A stretch of 39,226 nucleotides of DNA from Pseudomonadota bacterium (GCA_963205435.1 CAUJIV010000023.1:1-39226); one strand, 5' to 3'. Shown: positions 1 to 8,473, counted from the stretch's first letter. A program made the numbers and translations. The notes: generated by a model not told the origin, from the sequence alone.

Positions 1-94
1 CGATATCGACGACCGAAAACCACCAGGTCTCGGTATCCTCGTCATAGACGCGACGGATTTCGTGGTTCTCGAAAAAGGCGGGGCGAATGGTCAT
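1..94 (-). CDS. Bro-N domain (prophage antirepressor-like) protein, 5' end only
   Basis: An ATG at 94 opens a reading frame that runs off the left edge; 31 residues are visible. The start resembles Bro-N family proteins: an N-terminal strand with IRRVYDEDTETWWFSVVDI, where the Tyr/acidic stretch followed by WWFSVVD is characteristic. Bro-N domains are known from phage antirepressors and are also found as accessory genes next to type I restriction loci. It begins 11 bp after the hsdS stop on the same strand, so it is probably co-transcribed with hsdMS. Only the N-terminus can be judged; the C-terminal domain, which would say more about its role, is outside the window. Confidence 0.6.
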   Translation of the reverse strand, partial: MTIRPAFFENHEIRRVYDEDTETWWFSVVDI

Positions 95-105
95 GGTCGG
101 TGTCC

Positions 106-1305
106 TTACAGCTGTCCGCTGAACGCCCGATGCAGCAGCGACTTCTTCCACTCGTCCAGCGCCGCCAGCTTTTGCTGGTAGAGAGATTCGAGGTGTTGGG
201 TTTCGGACTGCAATAATTCCAGCTTGGCTGTAATTGCTTCCTGCTGAGCTATCGGCGGGATAGCGACAGTCACCTTGCGCAAGTCGCCGATGTTTATTTG
301 CATCAACGCCGTGCCGTAGGTCTTTGCTCGAATCTGGTTTTGGACCATCTCTGAAATCATCAAGAAGTAACCGAAACCTTGGCGAAGAATAGACGGCTCA
401 AAAGTAATGGGCACTATTCCGCGTGTTACGTTCGCTCCGGCCAATTCAGGGGCAGCAACTGAAACAATCCCGGTGCTGCCTCGAACGCAGAGCAGAAGTT
501 CCCCTCCTCGAAGCGCTGTGCGTTTGTATCCATTCGCGAGCTTCGGATCGATCCGCTTCAACCGGTCAGCGGTTATGAGCTGGGTCGTCAAATCCGTTGG
601 ACGAACTACCGGCAGGCCATTTCGAAAATCGTCGCCGGGCTGAACGATGCCATACGATAGAGAACAGGTTGAACTGACAACTTCCTCCAGCAACCGCTCC
701 ACCCACCCCTCTCCCCGCTCCGTGAAAACCTGATGCAAATGGCTCTCGAACAAGGCGCGGGCGTTCTGGAGGTTCTGTTCGGCGTTGGCCTTGGCGGTGG
801 CGATGCTGTCGAAAGCTTCGTCGAGGATGGCGACGATGCGGTGTTGTTCGGGGAACGATGGAACGGGAATTGGGACTTCCTTCAGTTTTCCGCCCGAAAG
901 CTCCTTGAACGTGGCACCGGTTCCCAAGTCGTTGAGCAGCGGAACAATGCTTGTTAGGTAGTAGTACAGGAATTTGCAATCAAGTCCAGCTCTTGGCACC
1001 AACCCCTTGCAGCCTTGATTGGTTGCCATCGGCACCGTGTTGATAACCAAGTAGCCTATTGGTGCGCGCGTCGAGAGGATGACTGACTGGGCAGGCAACA
1101 ATCTCGCGGAACTGTTCTGCAAACCTGCATCGGTGAGGGCTCGCTCGGTTAGCTCGATGAAGGGCGTAGCCCGCTTGCCCATCTCGGCGGGAGTGATCCA
1201 TTGATGCGGCCCATCCCAGTATTCGGCTGTGCCGGTTTTGGGCGTGCCGCCATTGACCACGTCGCATACAGCGTCGATGGTCTTGTGCTGCCACCCAGCC
1301 TTCAC
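106..1305 (-). CDS. hsdS: Type I restriction-modification specificity subunit HsdS
   Basis: 399 residues, the usual length for HsdS, which selects the split DNA target for the HsdM methylase and HsdR nuclease. Two target-recognition halves are visible. The first spans about residues 1-150 and contains NGGTPKTGTAEYWDG and PIPVPSFPEQHRIVAILDEA. A helical conserved spacer follows at about 150-200. The second half spans about 200-350 and ends in IPPIAQQEAITAKLE, then a C-terminal helix ending LLHRAFSGQL. Both halves thus close with the P-x-x-x-Q-(H/Q)-x-I motif that precedes the spacer helices. Its start overlaps the hsdM stop by 4 bp. Base composition is poorer in G+C than the neighbours (17 of 40 bases at 201-240), as is common for exchanged recognition domains. 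The restriction subunit is not in the window and may lie to the left. Confidence 0.93.
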   Translation of the reverse strand: MKAGWQHKTIDAVCDVVNGGTPKTGTAEYWDGPHQWITPAEMGKRATPFIELTERALTDAGLQNSSARLLPAQSVILSTRAPIGYLVINTVPMATNQGCKGLVPRAGLDCKFLYYYLTSIVPLLNDLGTGATFKELSGGKLKEVPIPVPSFPEQHRIVAILDEAFDSIATAKANAEQNLQNARALFESHLHQVFTERGEGWVERLLEEVVSSTCSLSYGIVQPGDDFRNGLPVVRPTDLTTQLITADRLKRIDPKLANGYKRTALRGGELLLCVRGSTGIVSVAAPELAGANVTRGIVPITFEPSILRQGFGYFLMISEMVQNQIRAKTYGTALMQINIGDLRKVTVAIPPIAQQEAITAKLELLQSETQHLESLYQQKLAALDEWKKSLLHRAFSGQL

Positions 1306-2753
1306 AGCATCGCCCTGATCTTCGCCAGCACCGCCGCACTCTCGGCATCCAGCGCAACGATTTCATCGAGGATAGCCTGCGGGCTGCGGTGGGTGACGGC
1401 CTCGCCGCCATTGGGGTTCTTCACCGAGAGGTCGCAAGTCGCCGTGTCGCCGGGACTGACTTTTACGCGCCAGCTTTTCGGTGAGTCGGCGAAGGTCTTT
1501 TGCAGCTCGACGAACTCGGCGAGGTCGTCGTCGTTGAGCGGGTTGGTCTTGCCGAGGTTGCGGCCGGGGTCGAGCTGGTAGTACCAGATGCTGCGCGTCG
1601 GCGCGCCTTTCTCGAAGAACAGCACCACGGTCTTGACGCCCGCGCCCTGGAAGGTGCCGCCGGGGCAGTCGAGGATGGTGTGCAGGTTGCAGCTCTCCAG
1701 CAGGAGCTTCCTCAGGCTGACCGAGGCGTTGTCGGTATTACTCAAGAAGGTGTTCTTGATGACCACTGCCGCGCGGCCGCCGGCCTTGAGCATCTTGATG
1801 AAATGCTGCAGGAACAGGAAGGCCGTCTCGCCGGTGCGGATGGGGAAGTTCTGCTGCACTTCCTTGCGCTCCTTGCCGCCGAAGGGCGGGTTGGCGAGGA
1901 TCACGTCCATGCGATCCTTGTCCTGGATGTCGGCGAGGTTGAGCGCCAGCGTGTTGGCATGCACGATGTTCGGCGTCTCGACGCCATGCAGGATCATGTT
2001 CATGATCGCGATGACGTAGGCGAGCGACTTCTTCTCGATGCCGTAGAAGGTGCGCTCCTGCAGGGTCTTGAGGTCGGCGGTGGTGAGCTTGCCGGCCTTG
2101 AGGTAGTCGAAGGCTTCGCAAAGGAAGCCGGCCGAGCCGCAGGCGCCGTCGTAGATGCGCTCGCCGATCTTCGGATTGACTACCCGCACCATGGCGCGGA
2201 TCAGCGGGCGCGGCGTGTAGTACTCGCCGCCGTTGCGCCCGGCGTTGCCCATGCGCCTGATCTTCTCTTCGTAGAGCGCCGAGAGTTCGTGCTTCTCGGC
2301 CTGCGAGCGGAAGCGCAGTTCGTCGATGTGGTCGATGATCTCGCGCAGGTTGTAGCCGCTGTGGATCTTGTTCTTGATCTCGCCGAAGATCTCGCCGATC
2401 TTGTACTCGAGGGTGTTCGGCCCGGCGGCCTTCTGCTTGAAGGCGTGGAGATAGGGAAACAGCGTGCGATCGACGAAATCGCGCAGGTCGTCGCCGGTCA
2501 GGGCCTTGTTGTGGTCGAGCCGGCCGTCCGGCCCCTTCGGCGCGGCCCAGCTTTCCCAGCGGTAGGGCGGGGCGAGGATGTAGCTGTATTTCCGCCCTTC
2601 CAGCGCCGCCTCGGCGGCCTTGTCCTGCTCGAGGCCGTCGAGGTATTTCAGGAACAGCAGCCAGGAGGTCTGCTCGGTGTAGTCGAGCTCGGTGGTGCAG
2701 CCGGCTTCTTTCCAGAGGACGTCGTCGATGTTCCTGAAGGCCTGCTCGAACAT
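1302..2753 (-). CDS. hsdM: Type I restriction-modification DNA methyltransferase subunit HsdM
   Basis: 483 residues. It methylates adenine (N6) in the target chosen by HsdS. An N-terminal HsdM helical domain (starting MFEQAFRNIDDVLW) precedes the catalytic domain. Visible motifs are GEYYTPRPL near residue 176, the SAM-binding motif I in the form DGACGSAGFL near 202 (many homologues have DPACGTGGFL), and the catalytic NPPF at about 288-291. It starts 22 bp behind rph and overlaps hsdS by 4 bp (ATGA), so it may be read from the kinase-phosphatase-rph transcription unit; I see no clear promoter of its own in the 22-bp gap. The gene is complete and appears functional. Confidence 0.95.
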   Translation of the reverse strand: MFEQAFRNIDDVLWKEAGCTTELDYTEQTSWLLFLKYLDGLEQDKAAEAALEGRKYSYILAPPYRWESWAAPKGPDGRLDHNKALTGDDLRDFVDRTLFPYLHAFKQKAAGPNTLEYKIGEIFGEIKNKIHSGYNLREIIDHIDELRFRSQAEKHELSALYEEKIRRMGNAGRNGGEYYTPRPLIRAMVRVVNPKIGERIYDGACGSAGFLCEAFDYLKAGKLTTADLKTLQERTFYGIEKKSLAYVIAIMNMILHGVETPNIVHANTLALNLADIQDKDRMDVILANPPFGGKERKEVQQNFPIRTGETAFLFLQHFIKMLKAGGRAAVVIKNTFLSNTDNASVSLRKLLLESCNLHTILDCPGGTFQGAGVKTVVLFFEKGAPTRSIWYYQLDPGRNLGKTNPLNDDDLAEFVELQKTFADSPKSWRVKVSPGDTATCDLSVKNPNGGEAVTHRSPQAILDEIVALDAESAAVLAKIRAML

Positions 2754-2775
2754 GCCTGGTTGCCGCCCGATTCGC

Positions 2776-3510
2776 TTAGCGCCGTTCCGCCAGGACTGAC
2801 TTTTGTGCCGCGATGAGCTGCGCGATGCCGCGCTCGGCCAGGCCGAGCAGCGTGTCCAGCTCGGCGCGCGAGAAGGGCGCGCCCTCCGCCGTGCCCTGCA
2901 GCTCGATCATGCCGCCGGAGGCGGTCATCACCACGTTCATGTCGGTGTCGCAGGCGGAGTCTTCCGGGTAGTCGAGGTCGAGCACCGGCACGCCGTCGTA
3001 GATGCCGACCGAGACGGCGGCGACCAGCTCGCGCAGCGGGTGGCGCGCGATGGCGCCCTCGGCGAGGAGCTTCGCGAAGGCGTCGTGGGCGGCGACGCAG
3101 GCGCCGGTGATCGAGGCGGTGCGCGTGCCGCCGTCGGCCTGCAGCACGTCGCAGTCGATCTGCACGGTGCGCTCGCCGAGCGCCTCGAGGTCGGTGACGG
3201 CGCGCAGCGCGCGGCCGATCAGGCGCTGGATCTCCAGCGTGCGCCCGCTCTGCTTGCCCTTGGCCGCCTCGCGCGCGCTGCGCGTGTGGGTGGAGCGCGG
3301 CAACATGCCGTATTCGGCGGTGAGCCAGCCCTGGCCCAGACCGCGCAGGAAGCCGGGCACGCCCGGCTCGACGCTGGCGGTGCACAGCACCCTGGTGTCG
3401 CCGAATTCGGCCAGCACCGAGCCTTCGGCGTGGCGGGTGAAGTTGCGGGTGAGGGCGACGCGGCGCAGCGCGTCCGCGCCGCGCCCATCCGGCCTGGTCC
3501 AGTTCGTCAT
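2776..3510 (-). CDS. rph: Ribonuclease PH
   Basis: 244 residues, starting [16 protein letters not shown], the canonical RNase PH N-terminus (R-PDGR). RNase PH is a phosphate-dependent 3'-5' exoribonuclease that trims tRNA 3' ends and other structured RNAs, acting as a ring hexamer in the cytoplasm. The family core with Arg-rich RNA contacts ([12 protein letters not shown] at about 74-85), the [14 protein letters not shown] stretch and the acidic [15 protein letters not shown] segment are present. The ATG at 3510 was chosen because it overlaps the PP2C gene stop by 4 bp (ATGA) and gives the family length; an in-frame extension upstream has no homology. In many related genomes rph is followed by rdgB and hemW; here hsdM follows instead. 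Confidence 0.96.
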   Translation of the reverse strand: MTNWTRPDGRGADALRRVALTRNFTRHAEGSVLAEFGDTRVLCTASVEPGVPGFLRGLGQGWLTAEYGMLPRSTHTRSAREAAKGKQSGRTLEIQRLIGRALRAVTDLEALGERTVQIDCDVLQADGGTRTASITGACVAAHDAFAKLLAEGAIARHPLRELVAAVSVGIYDGVPVLDLDYPEDSACDTDMNVVMTASGGMIELQGTAEGAPFSRAELDTLLGLAERGIAQLIAAQKSVLAERR

Positions 3511-4427
3511 TTCGAGTACTTCCGTATGGCCGCGTTGATTTCCTGGATGGCGCGCTCGATCTCCTCCTCGGAGAGGTCGGGCAGCGCCTTGGCGCCCTTG
3601 CGCGCCTTGGCGAAGCTCTCCATCTGCGTCGTGAAGGCATCGACCGGCATGGTCTGGGTCGACACGCCGGCCAGCCCGTCCTCGTCGTAGCTGTCCTCCC
3701 AGCCGAGCGCGATGACCGACAGGTTGTCGGCGTTGTCGCCGCCGTTCGCCTCGGCCTCCCTGAGCAGCCGCGGCAGGGCCTGCAGGACGTTGCCCTCGGC
3801 CAGCGTCCGCTCGATGGCATCGGCCGCCAGCGGCCCCCAGAAGCCGTCGGTGCACAGCAGCAGCACGTCGCCGGCCAGCAGCGGCGTCTTCTTGGAAAAG
3901 TCGATCTGCGGCTGGCTGACGCCGCCGAGGCAGCTGTAGATGCGGTTGCGCGCCGGGTGGCGCAAGGCTTCCTCGGGGCTGAGCTGGCCGTCCTCGACCA
4001 TGCGCTGCACGCGCGAATGGTCGCGCGTCTGCGCGATGATGCGGCCGTCGCGCATGGCGTACAGGCGCGAGTCGCCGACATGCGCCCAGTAGGCGATCGA
4101 GTCCTGCACGACGCAGGCGACGCAGGTGGTGCGCGGCGCCTCGGGCAGGAAGCGGTCGGCGGCGTAGTCGAGGATGGCGTGGTGGGCGTTGCCGAGGACG
4201 CCGGAGAGGAACAGGAACGGGTCCTTCAACAGCGGCCGCGCCTCGCGCTGGAAGGCCTCGGTGACGTACTGCACGGCGATCTGCGCCGCCACCTCGCCGT
4301 GCAGGTGGCCGCCCATGCCGTCGGCGACGACCATCAGCAGCGCGTCGCGCGAATAGGTGTAGGCGATGCGGTCTTCATTGGCCGGCCGTTTGCCGGGTCG
4401 GCTCTCCTGGTAGATGGTGAACTTCAT
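3507..4427 (-). CDS. PP2C-type serine/threonine protein phosphatase
   Basis: 306 residues. A PPM/PP2C phosphatase domain covers roughly residues 1-250: NEDR at 17-20, the metal-binding VVADGMGGH around 33-41, a HVGDSRLY segment, LCTDGFWG and the C-terminal [13 protein letters not shown]. These supply the Asp residues that hold the two metal ions. The last about 50 residues are helical and charged ([17 protein letters not shown]) with no recognised domain. It sits 40 bp downstream of a protein kinase gene and overlaps rph by 4 bp, so it most likely reverses the phosphorylation made by that kinase. Substrates cannot be inferred from sequence. Confidence 0.93.
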   Translation of the reverse strand: MKFTIYQESRPGKRPANEDRIAYTYSRDALLMVVADGMGGHLHGEVAAQIAVQYVTEAFQREARPLLKDPFLFLSGVLGNAHHAILDYAADRFLPEAPRTTCVACVVQDSIAYWAHVGDSRLYAMRDGRIIAQTRDHSRVQRMVEDGQLSPEEALRHPARNRIYSCLGGVSQPQIDFSKKTPLLAGDVLLLCTDGFWGPLAADAIERTLAEGNVLQALPRLLREAEANGGDNADNLSVIALGWEDSYDEDGLAGVSTQTMPVDAFTTQMESFAKARKGAKALPDLSEEEIERAIQEINAAIRKYSK

Positions 4428-4467
4428 GCCGTCTTCGGTCGGGCGACGTCGGGGAAACCGGCCGCTC

Positions 4468-5412
4468 TCATTTGATCAGGGCCAACACGCGCTTGCGCAG
4501 GCCGCCGAAGAGGCCGGTCTTCGGCAGGCTGCGCGCCTTGCCGGTGAGCATCTTCTGCAGGGCGAAGACGCTCTGCGGGCGCTCGAGATAGTTCAGCCGC
4601 ATGCAGACGTCGACGGTCTCCAGCAACTGCCGCGAGTACTTGTCCGGCCAGCGGCGGATGGCCGGCACCAGCTGGTCGCGCTCGAGGCGCTTGTCGGCCG
4701 CCTGCGGCGCCGTCGCCGCCATGCAGGCGTACATGCTGGCGCCGATCGAATAGATGTCGGTCCATGGCCCGAGCAGCTCGTGGCGCGCGTTGTTGTACTG
4801 CTCGGGGGCGGCGAAGCCCGGCGTGTACATCGGCTTGAGCAGGGGCGCGTCGTTCTGCAGCGTCTGGCGCGCCGCGCCGAAGTCGATCAGCACCGGCTGG
4901 CCGTCGGTGCGCAGGTAGATGTTGGAGGGCTTGATGTCGAGGTGCAGCAGCTTGTGGGCATGCACCTCGCGCAGGCCGTTGAGCAACCGGGCGAAGACGG
5001 CGCGGATGAAGCCCTCGCGGATCTCGCCCTTGCGCAGGTGGATCTGCTCCTGCAGCGTGCGGCCGCGCTCGTAGCGCATCACCATGTAGACGGTCTCGTT
5101 GGCGCGGAAGAAGTTCAGCACCTGCACCACGTTGGGGTGGGAGATCCTGGCCAGCGCGCGGCCTTCCTCGAAGAAGCATTTCATGCCGTAGCGGAAGGTG
5201 GCGGCATTCTCCTCGGCGATCGAGGGCAGGGTATGGCCGGCCGTGCGCAGGGCGAGGGAATTGGGCAGGTATTCCTTGATGACCACCAGCTCGCCCTTGT
5301 CATCGGTGGCGAGATAGACGATGGAGAAGCCGCCGAGGGAGAGCTGGCGCTCGATGCGGTACTCCTCGAGCTGGTAGCCCGGCGGCAGCGGTACGTTGGC
5401 TTGCGTGGTCAT
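4468..5412 (-). CDS. Serine/threonine protein kinase (Hanks-type)
   Basis: 314 residues with a single cytoplasmic kinase domain at about 20-280. Visible elements are the glycine loop LSLGGFSIVYLA (25-36), Lys46 in VVIKEYLP, the catalytic loop HLDIKPSN (157-164), the metal-binding DFG at 177-179 and APE at 202-204. The catalytic loop has Leu in place of Arg before Asp159, so this is a non-RD kinase. A short basic tail follows (LFGGLRKRVLALIK) and there is no transmembrane segment or sensor domain. It is the first gene of a leftward unit with the PP2C phosphatase and rph, and it diverges from yicC across a 93-bp gap. The pair is probably a kinase/phosphatase switch; its signal is unknown. Confidence 0.93.
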   Translation of the reverse strand: MTTQANVPLPPGYQLEEYRIERQLSLGGFSIVYLATDDKGELVVIKEYLPNSLALRTAGHTLPSIAEENAATFRYGMKCFFEEGRALARISHPNVVQVLNFFRANETVYMVMRYERGRTLQEQIHLRKGEIREGFIRAVFARLLNGLREVHAHKLLHLDIKPSNIYLRTDGQPVLIDFGAARQTLQNDAPLLKPMYTPGFAAPEQYNNARHELLGPWTDIYSIGASMYACMAATAPQAADKRLERDQLVPAIRRWPDKYSRQLLETVDVCMRLNYLERPQSVFALQKMLTGKARSLPKTGLFGGLRKRVLALIK

Positions 5413-5505
5413 GGGCGGGCGCCCGGCAGCGGTTCAGGTTAAGATGGCAGCCGAATTGTCATTATTTATCACGGCGCTGTAAAGTCGCGCGACGGAAGGC
5501 TTCCC
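5413..5505. promoter_or_regulatory. Divergent promoter region between the kinase gene and yicC
   Basis: This 93-bp gap contains an A+T-rich core (ATTGTCATTATTTATCA) that is unusual in this sequence. Rightward, TTGTCA followed after 16 bp by TGTAAA is a plausible -35/-10 pair for yicC. Leftward, TTTACA followed after 17 bp by GACAAT is plausible for the kinase unit. The hexamers are imperfect, so exact placement is uncertain. Confidence 0.4.
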
Positions 5506-6372
5506 ATGATACACAGCATGACCGGCTATGCCGCGCAGACACGCGACATCGGCCGCGGCATCCTCCACCTGGAATTGCGCACCGTCAATTCCCGCTACCT
5601 CGACATCAATTTCCGCATCGCCGAGGAGCTGCGCATCGTCGAGCCGGCGCTGCGCGAGCAGATCGCCGCGCGGCTCAACCGCGGCAAGGTGGACTGCCGG
5701 CTCAACTTGCTGGTCTCGGGCTCGGCGCCGCGCCCGGCCGGCCTCAACCAGGCCCTGCTGCTGCAGCTGGCCGAGCTGCAGTCGGAAGTGAGCGGGCGAC
5801 TGCCCGAGGCGGCCCCCCTGTCGGTGGCCGAAGTACTGCGCTGGCCCGGCATGCTCGGCGACGAGGCGGCGGGCGCCGAGGAACTGCAGGGCGCCTGCGC
5901 CGCCCTGGCCGAAGGCGCCCTCGGCGAGTTGCTCGCCACCCGCGCCCGCGAAGGCGAGAAGCTGGCGGCAATGATCCTCGAGCGCGTCGGCGCAATGCGC
6001 GCGCTGGTCGACCAGGCCGCGCCCCTGCTGCCGCAGGCCCTGGCCGATTACCGGGAGCGGCTGGCGCTGCGCCTGCGCGAGGCGGCCGCCAGCCTCGACG
6101 AGGAGCGCATCCGCCAGGAAGTCGGCCTGTTCGCCGCCCGCGTCGATGTCGCCGAGGAGCTCAACCGGCTGGTCGCCCACCTCGACGAGGTGGCGCGCGT
6201 GGTCGGCAAGGGCGGCGCTGTCGGCAAGCGGCTCGACTTCCTCATGCAGGAGCTCAACCGCGAGGCCAACACCCTTGCCTCGAAGTCGGTGTCGAAGGAG
6301 ATCACCGCCCTCGCCGTGGACATGAAGCTGCTCATCGAGCAGATGCGCGAGCAGGTGCAGAACATCGAATGA
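5506..6372 (+). CDS. yicC: YicC family endoribonuclease
   Basis: 288 residues, full length. It starts MIHSMTGYAAQTRD, the diagnostic N-terminus of YicC-like proteins (M-x-SMTGY), and the C-terminal third carries the family signature DFLMQELNREANTLASKS followed by the KEITALAVDMKLLIEQMREQVQNIE terminus. Family members are hexameric ribonucleases acting on RNA in the cytoplasm, described as affecting small-RNA stability. The gene is monocistronic here: it has its own upstream A+T-rich promoter region and is followed 35 bp later by a strong intrinsic terminator. The start is fixed by the SMTGY motif and a purine-rich stretch (GGAAGG) upstream. Confidence 0.95.
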   Translation: MIHSMTGYAAQTRDIGRGILHLELRTVNSRYLDINFRIAEELRIVEPALREQIAARLNRGKVDCRLNLLVSGSAPRPAGLNQALLLQLAELQSEVSGRLPEAAPLSVAEVLRWPGMLGDEAAGAEELQGACAALAEGALGELLATRAREGEKLAAMILERVGAMRALVDQAAPLLPQALADYRERLALRLREAAASLDEERIRQEVGLFAARVDVAEELNRLVAHLDEVARVVGKGGAVGKRLDFLMQELNREANTLASKSVSKEITALAVDMKLLIEQMREQVQNIE

Positions 6373-6407
6373 GGCGGCTGCACCGCCGGTGGCACGCGGA
6401 AAGAGAA

Positions 6408-6437
6408 AGGGCCTGCGTTCGCAGGCCCTCGTTTTTT
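6408..6437. terminator. Bidirectional intrinsic terminator between yicC and tRNA-Lys
   Basis: A perfect 9-bp stem (AGGGCCTGC at 6408-6416, GCAGGCCCT at 6421-6429) closes a 4-base loop. On the plus strand it is followed by CG and six T (6432-6437), ending yicC transcription. On the minus strand it is followed by TTTCTCTTT, which suits termination of the tRNA gene whose CCA end is only 2 bp from the T run. Confidence 0.9.
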
Positions 6438-6439
6438 CG

Positions 6440-6515
6440 TGGTAGGCCGTACTGGATTCGAACCAGTGACCAACGGATTAAAAGTCCGCTGCTCTACCAG
6501 CTGAGCTAACGGCCC
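6440..6515 (-). tRNA. tRNA-Lys (anticodon UUU)
   Basis: A complete 76-base cloverleaf is read on the minus strand. The acceptor stem starts GGGCCGT and pairs with ACGGCCU (one G-U closing pair), the discriminator base is A, and the CCA end is encoded at 6442-6440. The D arm is GCTCAGCTGGTAGAGC. The anticodon stem GCGGA/TCCGT encloses CTTTTAA with anticodon UUU. The T arm ACTGG-TTCGAAT-CCAGT is canonical. It is convergent with yicC and lies 58 bp downstream of the YeeE/YedE gene stop, but has its own promoter. Confidence 0.98.
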
Positions 6516-6529
6516 CCGAAAAGGCGCGG

Positions 6530-6559
6530 ATTATAGATTGCCGGCCGCGAGGGTGTCAA
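6530..6559 (-). promoter_or_regulatory. Consensus sigma-70 promoter of tRNA-Lys
   Basis: Read on the minus strand, TTGACA (6559-6554) and TATAAT (6535-6530) are both exact consensus hexamers separated by 18 bp. The predicted start is 8-9 bases before the mature tRNA end. The bases after the -10 are G+C-rich (CCGCGCC), the discriminator type associated with stringent control of stable RNA genes. Confidence 0.9.
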
Positions 6560-6573
6560 TTTTCCGGCAGCTC

Positions 6574-7683
6574 TCACGCTTCCCGCATCATGCGACAGTA
6601 CTGGTATTTCATGGTGGCGACGGCGCCGGCGACGATGGAGAAGAAGGTGAGGAAGGAGCCCATCGCCAGGGTCGATACGCCGGTGATGGCCTGGCCGATG
6701 GTGCAGCCCATGGCGAGCACGCCGCCGATGCCCATCAGCGCGGCGCCGGCGGCGTGGCTGAGGAAATCGCTGACGGAGGCGAACCACTCGAGGCGGAAAT
6801 TTCCGCTGAACAGGGAATACAGGCCGGAGCCGAGGATGACGCCGGCCAGCGCGGTGACGCCGAAGTTGATGAGGGAGAAATTGGCCGGGCTGAGCAGGTA
6901 GCGCACGCTGTCGCCCATCGGGCTGATGAAGGTGAAGGACTGCACCTGGACGCGGCTCGGCACGGTGTCGGCCATTTCCGCCCACTCGCGCCATTCCGCA
7001 CCCATCGGCCCGGCGGTGACGTACCAGCCGATCACCACCGAGAGGCCGATGACCAGGCCGGCGAGGACGTTGTCGAAGCTGCCGCGGAAATCCCGCGAGG
7101 CGAAGACGAAGCCGGCGAGGGCGAGGCCGATCACCGTGCCCGTGGCGACCTGGGCGCCGCGACCGGCGCCGAAGAACTCGCTCAGCGCCTGGCTCTGCAG
7201 GCCCGACCTGGCCAGGTCGATGGTGGTGGCCGAGACCCAGGGATGGAAGACGTTGCCGTAGAAGTCGGTCCACAGCATGAAATAGGCGAAGATGGCGGCG
7301 ACCACCAGCACGAAGAGGGATTTCAGGTTGCCGCCGCCGATGCGGATCAGGGTCTTGTTGCCGCAGCCCGAGCCGAGCGTCATGCCGACGCCGAACATGA
7401 AGCCGCCGACCAGGTAGCGCAGCCAGGCGAAATTCGGCGTGCGGTAGGGCGGGAAGGTGTCGCTGCCGATGCTGGCGCTGCCGCTGTAGGTGAGCGCCGC
7501 CACGCCGAGGATGGCCACCGCCATCGACAGCAGCCAGGCGCGCAGGCGGCCGGTGTCGCCCATGTTGATCCAGTCGGAGACGGCGCCCATGGTGCAGAAA
7601 TTGGTCTTGTTCGCCACGGCGCCCATGACGAGGGCGATGACGAAGATCGTCAGCAGCACCTGGTTGTGGATCGTGAATTCCAT
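6574..7683 (-). CDS. YeeE/YedE family (sulfur-compound) membrane permease
   Basis: 369 residues, strongly hydrophobic, with about ten predicted membrane helices. The family repeat is seen twice: an N-terminal half with NKTNFCTMGA (Cys30) and GSGCGNKTLIRIGGGN, and a C-terminal half with MGCTIGQAITG. Conserved cysteines in these motifs are the substrate-handling residues known from bacterial thiosulfate importers of this family. The protein therefore probably moves thiosulfate or a related sulfur species across the inner membrane; selenium-related roles are also known. No TusA-like partner gene is adjacent. It lies 102 bp behind queC on the same strand, with a TAGAAT box (7737-7732 read leftward) that may give it its own promoter. 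Confidence 0.88.
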   Translation of the reverse strand: MEFTIHNQVLLTIFVIALVMGAVANKTNFCTMGAVSDWINMGDTGRLRAWLLSMAVAILGVAALTYSGSASIGSDTFPPYRTPNFAWLRYLVGGFMFGVGMTLGSGCGNKTLIRIGGGNLKSLFVLVVAAIFAYFMLWTDFYGNVFHPWVSATTIDLARSGLQSQALSEFFGAGRGAQVATGTVIGLALAGFVFASRDFRGSFDNVLAGLVIGLSVVIGWYVTAGPMGAEWREWAEMADTVPSRVQVQSFTFISPMGDSVRYLLSPANFSLINFGVTALAGVILGSGLYSLFSGNFRLEWFASVSDFLSHAAGAALMGIGGVLAMGCTIGQAITGVSTLAMGSFLTFFSIVAGAVATMKYQYCRMMREA

Positions 7684-7785
7684 TCGTTCTTCTCCCTGCG
7701 ACGGATGCGGGCCGGACCGGAACGGCGAATTCTAGCAGGCCGCCGGAAAACTTCATGCGGCCGCGCGCGGCGGCCGGCGCGGCCT

Positions 7786-8469
7786 TCAGGCGGCGAGGTA
7801 GCGGGTCGGGTCGGGCAGCCCGGCGGCGGCGAAGCCGGCCCGGCGCAGGCGGCAGGCGTCACACAGGCCGCAGGCGGCGCCCGTGTCATCGGCTTGGTAG
7901 CAGGAGACGGTCTCGGCGTAATCGACGCCGAGGGCGCTGCCGCGGCGGATGATCTCGGCCTTGGGCAGGTCGATCAGCGGCGCATGGACGGCGAGCCGCG
8001 CGCCCTCGACGGCGGCCTTGGTGGCGAGGTTGGCCATGGCCTCGAAGGCGGCGACGTATTCCGGCCGGCAGTCGGGGTAGCCGGAATAATCGACGGCATT
8101 GACGCCGATGAAGATGTCGCGCGCTTCGAGCACCTCGGCCCAGGCCAGCGCCAGCGACAGCATGACGGTGTTGCGCGCCGGCACGTAGGTGACGGGAATT
8201 CCCGGCCGCAGGCCCTGCATCGGCACGGCGATGCCGGGCTCGGTCAGCGCCGAGCCGCCGAACTGGGCGAGGTCGACGTCGACGACGCGGTGCTCGTCTG
8301 CGCCGAGGGTCGCGGCGACGCGGGCGGCCGCCGCCAGTTCCGCCGCGTGGCGCTGGCCGTAGGCGACCGAGAGGGCATGGCAGGCGTAGCCCTCGCTGCG
8401 GGCGATGGCCAGGGTGGTGGCCGAATCGAGTCCGCCCGAGAGCAACACCACGGCGCGCCTTTTGCTCAT
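7786..8469 (-). CDS. queC: 7-cyano-7-deazaguanine synthase
   Basis: 227 residues. QueC converts 7-carboxy-7-deazaguanine to preQ0 with ATP and ammonia, a step toward queuosine in tRNA. The PP-loop SGGLDS at residues 11-16 binds ATP and the zinc-binding cluster C-x(n)[10 protein letters not shown] is near the C-terminus ([17 protein letters not shown]). It begins 4 bp after the queE stop, so the two consecutive pathway steps are encoded together. No queD or queF is seen in the window. Confidence 0.96.
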   Translation of the reverse strand: MSKRRAVVLLSGGLDSATTLAIARSEGYACHALSVAYGQRHAAELAAAARVAATLGADEHRVVDVDLAQFGGSALTEPGIAVPMQGLRPGIPVTYVPARNTVMLSLALAWAEVLEARDIFIGVNAVDYSGYPDCRPEYVAAFEAMANLATKAAVEGARLAVHAPLIDLPKAEIIRRGSALGVDYAETVSCYQADDTGAACGLCDACRLRRAGFAAAGLPDPTRYLAA

Positions 8470-8473
8470 CGCC

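Noticed and set aside
1453-2804. GGACTGACTTTT shared by the rph 3' end (2793-2804) and hsdM (1453-1464), considered as an insertion direct repeat
   Set aside because: A 12-base identity is expected many times by chance in 39 kb, the flanks match only partly, and both copies lie inside conserved coding sequence in different frames.
1500-2816. Long plus-strand frame opposite hsdM, and similar frames such as 4414-5442, 15500-17257 and 35764-38205
   Set aside because: Each mirrors a gene with intact motifs on the other strand and shows the same compositional signature; no recognisable domains.
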